A DNA stretch of 39,680 nt from Propionibacterium sp. Its GTDB lineage: Bacteria; Actinomycetota; Actinomycetes; Propionibacteriales; Propionibacteriaceae. Where the stretch lies: NCBI GenBank assembly GCA_022837595.1, contig JALHFX010000049.1, positions 1,359 through 41,038 of the forward strand. Reading direction: 5' to 3'. Every line of letters starts with the position of its first letter. Positions within the stretch are counted from its first letter, which is position 1. Below are positions 33,309 through 39,680 of the stretch, piece by piece. A model generated the notes under the pieces. That model did no database searches. It was not told the origin of the DNA and saw only the letters and a list, made by a program, of their open reading frames with translations. A program made the position numbers and the translations under genes.

Positions 33309-34499
33309 TCAATCCAAGCGGCGAACCCGGATGGTGCCGGGTATCTCCATCAGTTCTTCCACCAGCCCTGGACGCGCGGAGGTGACATCGGTCACCACAT
33401 AGCCGACCTCGCTGGTGGTGTTCAACGCCTGGAAGGCGATGTTCGCTTCGTGACTGCTGAGCGATTGAGTAAGGCGGGCCAGCACACCGGGAATATTGCG
33501 GTGAATGTGCAGCACTCGGGTTCCTTGTTGGGCAGGCACCTGCACCTGCGGCAGGTTCACACTCATCACCGTGGAGCCGGTGTGGACGTAGTCGAGCAGT
33601 TTGCCGGCGACGAAACGTCCGATATCCACCTGGGCTTCCTTCGTCGACCCGCCGATATGTGGCGTGAGGATCACATTGGGCAGACCCTGCAGTTCGCTGG
33701 TGAACGGGTTTCCGGCAGACTTCGGCTCGCTCGGATACACGTCGACCGATGCACCGGCCAGATGACCTGAGCGGATGGCAGCAGCAAGTGCGGATGGATC
33801 GAAGACGAAACCGCGTGAAAGATTCAAGAAGAGCGAGCGCGGCCGCATTTTCGCGAACTCTGCGGCACCGAAGAGATCAGCGTTCTCCTCGCGTCCGTCG
33901 ACGTGAACACTTATCGTCTCGGCACGTGCCAGAAGCTCGTCGAGGCTGTCGACGCGTTGCGCGTTGCCCAATGCCAGTTTGTCGACAACGTCGAAGAAGA
34001 GCACTTTCATGCCGAAGGCCTCCGCCAGCACCGACAGCTGCGAGCCGATGTTGCCGTAACCGACCAGTCCCAACGTACGTCCGCGCACCTCATGCGAGCC
34101 GGTCGCCGATTTATCCCACAGACCGTCGTGCATCTGCTTGTTCTTATCTGTCAGGTGCCGGGCGAGCGCCACAATCTCGGCCATCGCGAGTTCGACGACG
34201 CTGCGGGTGTTGCTGTATGGGGCGTTGAAACAGGCGATCCCCTGGCGCGCACCGGCTTCCAGATCGATCTGGTTCGTACCGATGCAGAATGCGCCCGCAG
34301 CCTGGAGATCCTTGGCCGAGGTGAAGACCTTCTCGGTGATCTGGGTGCGAGAGCGAATACCGAGCAGGCTCACACCGTCGAGGGCGTCGATCAATTCGGC
34401 CTCGTTGAGTGCACCACGCCGGTTCTCGACTTCGTAACCGGCTTCGGAGAGGATGCGGGTGGCTTCGGGATGGATATTCTCCAGCAACAGAGCTTTCAC
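33309..34499 (-). CDS. serA: D-3-phosphoglycerate dehydrogenase, short (E. coli-like) type
   Basis: First step of serine synthesis. The 396-residue protein has NAD-binding GYGNIG (147-152), catalytic Arg229 (NLSRG), Glu258 (YPSEP) and His281 (TPHIGGST), and a C-terminal ACT domain (about 327-396, HIHRNIPGVLARLTQSL). It is much closer in layout to E. coli SerA (FCIGTNQIDL, FNAPYSNTRSV) than to the ~530-residue actinobacterial type with an extra domain. GTG 34497-34499 start with no visible ribosome site. It lies 40 bases after the ABC operon, possibly read through from it. Confidence 0.93.
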   Translation of the reverse strand: MKALLLENIHPEATRILSEAGYEVENRRGALNEAELIDALDGVSLLGIRSRTQITEKVFTSAKDLQAAGAFCIGTNQIDLEAGARQGIACFNAPYSNTRSVVELAMAEIVALARHLTDKNKQMHDGLWDKSATGSHEVRGRTLGLVGYGNIGSQLSVLAEAFGMKVLFFDVVDKLALGNAQRVDSLDELLARAETISVHVDGREENADLFGAAEFAKMRPRSLFLNLSRGFVFDPSALAAAIRSGHLAGASVDVYPSEPKSAGNPFTSELQGLPNVILTPHIGGSTKEAQVDIGRFVAGKLLDYVHTGSTVMSVNLPQVQVPAQQGTRVLHIHRNIPGVLARLTQSLSSHEANIAFQALNTTSEVGYVVTDVTSARPGLVEELMEIPGTIRVRRLD

Positions 34500-34539
34500 G
34501 TCTACGTAGTCTACGGGTTCGGCGCCACCCGCCTACCAA

Positions 34540-35328
34540 TCAGTCCCGCCGCAGGCGAGGCACCGATGCGAGGAGTTGTCGAGTATAGGGTTCGCGTGGA
34601 TCCGAATAGACCTGGTCGACCGGGCCGGCCTCCACGATATGTCCTGCCTGCATGACCAGGACTGCATCGCAGACATGACGCACCACCGAAAGATCATGGC
34701 TCACGAAGACGAGGGTGAGGCCATGATCGGCGACCAGGTCGGCGAAGAGGTTCAAGACCTGCGCGCGAACGCTGACATCCAGCGCCGAGACCGCCTCGTC
34801 CGCGATCAGTACCCGGGGGTTGGGGGCCAGCGCCCGGGCAATCGCGATGCGCTGACGTTGTCCACCGCTGAACTGGTGCGGGTAACGGTTTCGATCACCC
34901 GGATCAAGGCCGACCTGTGCCATCAACTCGTTGACCCGGCTGAAAGGATCGGGGCGCTTGGTGCCCTGCCAGATCCTGGAGCGCAGCGGCTCGGCGATGA
35001 TATCGGCTACCTTCATTCGCGGATCCAGCGACGAGCGCGGATCCTGGAAGACAAGCTGGACGCCACGACGCAACCAGCTCAGTTCAGACTCCCGCCGGCC
35101 GACAATCGACTGACCGGCGAAAACGATATCGCCGGAGCTTGGACGCCGCAAGCCTGCCATCATCCGGATCAGGGTCGACTTACCCGAACCGGATTCCCCT
35201 ACGATCCCCAGCCGCTGCCCGGCCGGTATCTCGAAGCTGACGTGATCAACGGCGATAACCGGCTGCGGTCCGTGGCTGAAGACACGCACGAGGTCTTGGA
35301 CGCGATAGATCGGCTCAGCGCTGGCCAT
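34540..35328 (-). CDS. peptide/nickel-type ABC transporter ATP-binding protein (DppF/OppF-like)
   Basis: Cytosolic ATPase of a five-part importer. Walker A GESGSGKSTLIRM, signature FSGGQRQRIAIARAL, Walker B RVLIADEAVSALD and the switch His in LVFVSHDLSVV are present. About 262 residues. ATG 35326-35328 is chosen: GAGGG precedes it and it overlaps the upstream ATPase gene by 14 bases. It is the last gene of the operon. Confidence 0.9.
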   Translation of the reverse strand: MASAEPIYRVQDLVRVFSHGPQPVIAVDHVSFEIPAGQRLGIVGESGSGKSTLIRMMAGLRRPSSGDIVFAGQSIVGRRESELSWLRRGVQLVFQDPRSSLDPRMKVADIIAEPLRSRIWQGTKRPDPFSRVNELMAQVGLDPGDRNRYPHQFSGGQRQRIAIARALAPNPRVLIADEAVSALDVSVRAQVLNLFADLVADHGLTLVFVSHDLSVVRHVCDAVLVMQAGHIVEAGPVDQVYSDPREPYTRQLLASVPRLRRD

Positions 35329-36172
35329 CGGCTGCCCTCTTCCAGAAATCATCGAGCACAGGTAACCGGGCGCCGGGGGCCACATTGGCCAGATCCGCGG
35401 TAGCGATCAGCCCCGCAGTGTACGGATGGTGGGGGTTCTCCAATACCTGGCTTCGAGTGCCCGCCTCGACGATCCTGCCCTGGTAGATCACCGCGATGCG
35501 GTCAACCATTTGACTGACCACCGCCAGATCGTGGCTGATGAACAGTAGCGCCGAACCGGCCCGGTCCAGTCCGCTGCGTAAAAGCTCCAAGACACGCGCC
35601 TGAACAGTGACATCCAACGCGGTGGTCGGTTCGTCGCAGATCAACAGATCAGGAGTGTTGATCAACGCCATCGCGATCAGAACGCGCTGCCGCTGGCCAC
35701 CCGACAACTGGTGTGGGAAGCTATCGGCCACCCGTTGTGGATCGGTGATGCCAACGTCGGCCAGCATCTCGAGAACACGCGGGCGGGCCTTCCCCACCGG
35801 AGCCCTCTCATGCAGGCGAAGCACTTCGGCCACCTGCCGACCGGTGCGCATGGTTGGATCCAGCGCGGTCATCGGTTCCTGGAAGACCATCGAGATCTCT
35901 TCGCCACGCAGTCTCGAGTATTCGGCGTCACGCAGGCCGAGCAGTTCTCTGCCCTGCCAACGAATCGATCCGCGACATTTTGCGTTGTCGGCGAGCAGCC
36001 CCATGATGGTCAGGGCCGTCAGCGATTTACCGGAGCCGGATTCACCGATCAGCCCGACACGTTCACCACGTCCGATCTGCAAGCTGATCTTCTCGAGGGC
36101 ATTGCGGCTGCTGCCGGCGAAACGGACACTCAGCTCTTCGATCCTCAGTAGCTCATCGCTCATCATGATCAC
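35315..36172 (-). CDS. peptide/nickel-type ABC transporter ATP-binding protein (DppD/OppD-like)
   Basis: Second ATPase of the importer. Walker A GESGSGKSLTALTIMG, signature LSGGQRQRVLIAMAL, Walker B DLLICDEPTTALD, and the OppD-type tail with NPHHPYTAGLIAT are all visible; the usual iron-sulfur cysteine cluster at the C-terminus is not seen. 285 residues. The GTG start overlaps the permease stop (GTGA); an ATG six bases in is an alternative. Confidence 0.9.
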   Translation of the reverse strand: MIMMSDELLRIEELSVRFAGSSRNALEKISLQIGRGERVGLIGESGSGKSLTALTIMGLLADNAKCRGSIRWQGRELLGLRDAEYSRLRGEEISMVFQEPMTALDPTMRTGRQVAEVLRLHERAPVGKARPRVLEMLADVGITDPQRVADSFPHQLSGGQRQRVLIAMALINTPDLLICDEPTTALDVTVQARVLELLRSGLDRAGSALLFISHDLAVVSQMVDRIAVIYQGRIVEAGTRSQVLENPHHPYTAGLIATADLANVAPGARLPVLDDFWKRAADGQR

Positions 36173-36993
36173 CTATCCAGATCCTGCAGCGTGGGATCGA
36201 CGAGTTCTCGCAGACCGTCGCCGAGCAGGTTGAAGCCGAGCACGGCGATCGCGATGAACAGCCCCGGCCACAACGCCAGGTTGAGATCGGAATAGAGATA
36301 GGGCTGCGATTCGTAGATCATTCGCCCCCAGGTGGGTGTGGTCGGTGGAGTGCCCAGACCGAGATAGCTCAAAGATGCCTCTGCCAAGATGGCCAGTCCG
36401 AAGCTGACCGATACCTGAACCAGCACGACCGGGGCGATATTCGGCAGAACATGCCGCACAGCGATACCGCCCGAAGTGATGCCCGCGCTACGTGCGGCGA
36501 CGATGTAGTCCTGGCTGAGTACCTGGAGCGCGGCGCCGCGCGAAACCCGAGCGAAGGCCGGAACCGAGGCGATACCGATCGCCGTCATCGCGGTCAGGGT
36601 CGAACCCGAGCCTCTAGCCGCAGCGAGAATGATCGCCAAGAGCAGCGCCGGGAAGGCATAGACGATATCGGTGGCTCGCATAATCAGCGTGCCGAACCAA
36701 CTATGGCGCTTGACCGCGGCCGTGATCCCGAGCGGTACGCCGAGCAGCGCACCGATGCCCACGGCGACCACGCCGACCAACAGACAGCTACGCGCGCCGA
36801 CAAGTACCCGACTGAAGATGTCCTGTCCGAAGCCGTCGGTACCCATTAGATGGTTGGCGCTGGGTGGCAACAGACGGTTGGGGCTGACCTCGGTGGGATT
36901 GTAAGGAGTCCAGAAGGCCGAGATCACAGCGATGACCACCACGAGTGCGACCATCGCCGCACCCACCACGAGGCCCGGATTGCGGCGCATCAC
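36169..36993 (-). CDS. ABC transporter permease (DppC/OppC-like)
   Basis: Membrane subunit with about six helices in 274 residues. N-terminal HLMGTDGFGQDIFSRVLVGA and the coupling helix DYIVAARSAGITSGGIAVRH followed by LPN are intact, as is LAILAEASLSYLGLGTPP. The start GTGATG overlaps the stop of the damaged dppB gene. Intact, in contrast to its partner. Confidence 0.92.
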   Translation of the reverse strand: MMRRNPGLVVGAAMVALVVVIAVISAFWTPYNPTEVSPNRLLPPSANHLMGTDGFGQDIFSRVLVGARSCLLVGVVAVGIGALLGVPLGITAAVKRHSWFGTLIMRATDIVYAFPALLLAIILAAARGSGSTLTAMTAIGIASVPAFARVSRGAALQVLSQDYIVAARSAGITSGGIAVRHVLPNIAPVVLVQVSVSFGLAILAEASLSYLGLGTPPTTPTWGRMIYESQPYLYSDLNLALWPGLFIAIAVLGFNLLGDGLRELVDPTLQDLDR

Positions 36994-37930
36994 TCGTCCG
37001 CCTCGTCATCACCGGCACCCAAACGTGGATCGATCAGCGTGTAGCTGAGGTCGACCAGCAGATTGATCACCAAGACCAGTGTCACCAGGATCATCACGAT
37101 CGATTGGACGACCGGCAGATCTCGATTAGCAACCATCTGGACGAGATAGCTACCCAAACCGGGCAGCACGAAGACGCTCTCCACGACGATGGCTCCCACG
37201 AACAGCGTCGCAAGCTGCAATCCCAGAACGGTCACGATCTGTAGTGATGCATTGCGCAATCCGTGTCGCACGATCGCGGGCCAGCGAGCCCAGCCGATCG
37301 CGAACGGACATAGCGCACCAGCACAGCTGATTGGACCAAGCCCAAGGTGAGTGCTGGCAAGATGAGGTGGCTGAGCCACTGGGCAACTGAGGTCTTGGGT
37401 GTCACATAGCCGTTGGCGGGCAGCCAGTGCAACTTCGCGCCTACCACGACACTGAGCGCGATACCGACGACGAAAACGGGGATTGCCAGACCAGCCTGGC
37501 TCACTCCCGAGATGACTAGTCCGTCCACATGATTGCGCCGCAGCGCAGCTGTCATACCCAGCGGCAGCGCAATGAGGACGGCCACGAGCATCCCGAAACC
37601 GACCAGCGAGATCGTCACCCCGAATTTCTCGGCGACGATCGGATTGATCGGGGCTCCGGTGAGTGCGGACGACCCGAGATTGCCGGTCACCATGGCGGCG
37701 AGCCAGTGGATATAGCGAATCACGATGTTCTGGTTGAGCCCTAACTGCTCACGCAGCGCATTGATCGACTGTTCGGTGGCATTGGGGCCAAGGATCACCC
37801 CCGCGACGTCTCCGGGCAGAAGGTTGAGCAAACCGAAAACGACGATTGAAGCGACCAGAAGGCTCAGCAAGAACCAACCGAATCGGCGCGCTGCCAACCA
37901 GCATGCGCCGAGGAATCGGGTCGAGCTCAC
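36990..37930 (-). pseudogene. ABC transporter permease (DppB/OppB-like) with internal deletion and frameshift
   Basis: Partner permease of the importer. Frame 1 runs from GTG 37928-37930 (GGAGG upstream) through LLNLLPGDVAGVILGPNAT, LGSSALTGAPI and GLVQSAVLVRYVRS, then goes off frame and stops at 37232. The natural continuation (IGWARWPAIVRHGLRNA, VESVFVLPGLGSYLVQM, DLSYTLIDPRL) is in another frame to 36990. About 14-15 residues are missing at the junction near 37294-37304, including the first half of the EAA coupling helix (usual pattern DYxRTARA). The deletion is 3n+1 bases, about 46. The importer would not work as written. Confidence 0.85.
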
Positions 37931-37955
37931 GACACCTCCGGGTTAAGGGACCGCA

Positions 37956-37991
37956 CGGATAAGCCCGGCCTGCTGCGGTCGAGCTTATCCG
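37956..37991 (-). promoter_or_regulatory. intercistronic hairpin after the substrate-binding protein gene
   Basis: CGGATAAGC and GCTTATCCG form a perfect 9-bp stem (18-base loop) in the 69-base gap between the binding-protein gene and the permease. Such stems commonly raise binding-protein RNA above permease RNA by stabilisation or partial termination; that role is inference. Confidence 0.55.
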
Positions 37992-37999
37992 CACCGACT

Positions 38000-39505
38000 C
38001 TATGCGGCTGGTGCATTGACCCCGGTCATGTCGAAGCTCAACGAGGTGCGGTTCGGGTCGACCCCGCTGATATCGGGCTTAGTGACCACCAGGTTCGGCA
38101 GCAGCCAGAGGAAGTCAGCGGCCGCATCATCCGACAGAATCCGAGCGGCGCGCTGCATCAGGAGGATCTGCTCGTCCGAGGACGGTGCCTTGTCTGCAGC
38201 TGCAATGAGTTCCTGGAATTCCGGATTGTCGTAGTGCCAGTAGTACGTCGGATCGGCGAAATTGTCGATATCACGCGGTTCAGCGTGCGCGACAATCGTC
38301 ATATCGTAATTGCCCTGGTACATGACTTGATCGACCCACGTGGCCGGAAACTCAAGCTCGTCGACCGTGACATGAATACCGACATTGCCGAGCTGGCTAG
38401 CAATATAACTTGCGGCACCGGGCGCATAGGGCAGGGTCGGCACGCGTAGCCTCAGGTTGATATCTTCGTAGCCGGCCTCAGCAAGCAGTTCGCGAGCCTT
38501 ATCGGGGTCGAAGGGGTACTGCTCGGACAGGTCCTCGAACCACGGATCGGTCGGCGGGACCATTGACCCGATGAGTTTGCCCTGGCCGCCCCACACCGCT
38601 TCAACGAGCGCCTTGCGGTCGATCGCATAGTTGATCGCCTGACGCACCCGCAGATCGGCCAAAATCGGATTCTGGTGATTGAAGCCGAGTACGACCTCGC
38701 CGCTTGTATAGCCTTCCAGCACGTTGAAGTCGCCGTTCATGAACTGATCGAGAGCCTGCGGAGCCGCCACATTCGAGATGATGTCGAGCTGACCCGCGAG
38801 CATGGCGGCATTCATTGCGTTGGGGTCGGCGTAGGACTTGAAGGTCACACCGGCGAGCTTGCTGGGAGTACCCCAGTAGTTGTCATTGCGCACCAATGTG
38901 ACCGCTTCACCTTGCGTCCAGTTCGAGAGCACGAATGGTCCCGAGCCCGCAGGCATGGTGGGCAGCTGATCGAGATGGGCGGGGTCGAAGATGATGCCTG
39001 TGCGCTGCGACATCGCGAACAACCAGCTCTGCGACGGCTCACTCAAGGTGAACTCCACGGTGTCCGGGTCAACCGCGCGCACCGAGACCAGAGGCGCCAT
39101 GGATACCTTGAGCACTGGCAACACCGCGGGATCGTCGACGATGCGATTGACCGAAGTGATCACGGCGTCGGCATCCACCTTGGTGCCGCTGGCGAACTGC
39201 GCTTGTGGACGCAGGTTGAAGGTGTAGACGAGCCCGTCGGACGACACGGACCAGTCGCTGGCCAGTAATGGCTGGTAGTCGCCGTTGCCGTCGACCTTGA
39301 GCAACGTCTCATAGACGTTGTACAGCAATGCTTCTGAAATGGCCGCAGCGTCGGATGTGGTCGGATCCATGGAATTGGGAGCCACGGAGGTACCCACGAC
39401 GAGCTGCCGCTCCCGGGGTTCAGAGGTGGCCGAGCTACACGCAGGCAAAACCAATGCGAGTAGGCATATCAGTGCTGCGCCCATGCGGCGAGAAAGCTTA
39501 GTCAT
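38000..39505 (-). CDS. ABC transporter substrate-binding lipoprotein, peptide/nickel type (SBP_bac_5)
   Basis: Extracellular solute receptor of the importer. The 501-residue protein starts at ATG 39503-39505 (MTKLSRRMG, purine-rich GGAAAG upstream) with a lipoprotein signal peptide: positive N-region, hydrophobic core and lipobox LPAC with Cys23. SBP_bac_5 features include LYNVYETLLKVDGNGDYQP, SGPFVLSNWTQGEAV, LRVRQAINYAIDRKALVEAV and PFDPDKARELLAEAGY. Substrate could be a peptide or nickel/heme-like; sequence alone does not decide. No clear promoter is visible in the 175 bases upstream to the window edge. Confidence 0.92.
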   Translation of the reverse strand: MTKLSRRMGAALICLLALVLPACSSATSEPRERQLVVGTSVAPNSMDPTTSDAAAISEALLYNVYETLLKVDGNGDYQPLLASDWSVSSDGLVYTFNLRPQAQFASGTKVDADAVITSVNRIVDDPAVLPVLKVSMAPLVSVRAVDPDTVEFTLSEPSQSWLFAMSQRTGIIFDPAHLDQLPTMPAGSGPFVLSNWTQGEAVTLVRNDNYWGTPSKLAGVTFKSYADPNAMNAAMLAGQLDIISNVAAPQALDQFMNGDFNVLEGYTSGEVVLGFNHQNPILADLRVRQAINYAIDRKALVEAVWGGQGKLIGSMVPPTDPWFEDLSEQYPFDPDKARELLAEAGYEDINLRLRVPTLPYAPGAASYIASQLGNVGIHVTVDELEFPATWVDQVMYQGNYDMTIVAHAEPRDIDNFADPTYYWHYDNPEFQELIAAADKAPSSDEQILLMQRAARILSDDAAADFLWLLPNLVVTKPDISGVDPNRTSLSFDMTGVNAPAA

Positions 39506-39680
39506 CTTCTTTCCGGCTCCTGACGGTTGTCGGTGGACCCCGAGTTTAGTCGCCACCGGGCTACCCGAATGACAACGCCATGCAGCGAAACTGATGACTG
39601 CAGGTATCGCGGTCTGGCGTGGACGCCCCAGTGGGACGCAACTAGCCCTGTCAGGTTACTCGCTAGCGCAGTGTTAAGCA

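Noticed and set aside
1..39680. CRISPR arrays, insertion sequences, prophage or defence islands
   Set aside because: No regular spaced repeats, transposase, integrase or phage-like genes were found on either strand.

Overview
The window is a stretch of ordinary, high-GC actinobacterial chromosome with no sign of phage, insertion sequence, CRISPR or other mobile DNA. Gene order, a WhiB1 regulator, a PdtaS-type kinase, a SigH/SigR-RsrA pair and a fused 2-oxoglutarate dehydrogenase (Kgd) all point to Actinomycetota. The separate atpF and atpH genes (not the mycobacterial b-delta fusion) and protein similarity recalled from memory suggest a Propionibacteriales-like organism; the family-level guess is moderate only.

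Left part (1-18844, all minus strand, read from high to low coordinates): lysA, hom, thrH, then rho, rpmE, prfA, prmC, tsaC, wecA, and the F-type ATP synthase operon (atpI-like, atpZ-like, atpB-E-F-H-A-G-D-C), followed by a DUF2550 protein and a lipoate-protein ligase cut by the window edge. Most neighbours overlap by 1-14 bases (ATGA or GTGA junctions), so these are tightly coupled operons. The order matches the lysA-thrA-thrC-thrB-rho-rpmE-prfA-hemK-atp block of Mycobacterium, except that thrC-thrB is replaced by a single thrH gene.

Middle (18996-33230): a tRNA-Arg(CCG), two tandem GT87 membrane mannosyltransferase paralogues, kgd, whiB1, a membrane M50-like peptidase coupled to the pdtaS sensor kinase, a 24-residue ribosomal protein bL37 with a clear terminator, the rsrA-sigH redox-stress pair with a near-perfect SigH/SigR-type promoter, a DoxX-like protein, and an aroA-rsgA-hisN operon.

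Right part (33249-39505): serA facing hisN across a 13-bp perfect hairpin, then a five-gene peptide/nickel-type ABC importer (substrate-binding lipoprotein, permeases B and C, ATPases D and F). The last ~175 bases before the right edge hold the upstream region of that operon; I see no convincing promoter there.

The most striking feature is not a new system but damage. Four otherwise well conserved genes carry reading-frame lesions: atpA (one base missing plus a 16-bp tandem duplication), aroA (about 30 codons missing, frame changed, start codon apparently lost), the permease dppB (about 15 codons missing, frame changed), and the M50 peptidase (one base missing). Since atpA and aroA are normally core genes, consensus or assembly errors must be excluded before any biology is inferred. 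The most interesting apparently genuine biology is the SigH promoter, which is placed so that transcription would begin at or next to an in-frame upstream ATG and give a longer SigH isoform, like the sigma-R' isoform of Streptomyces.
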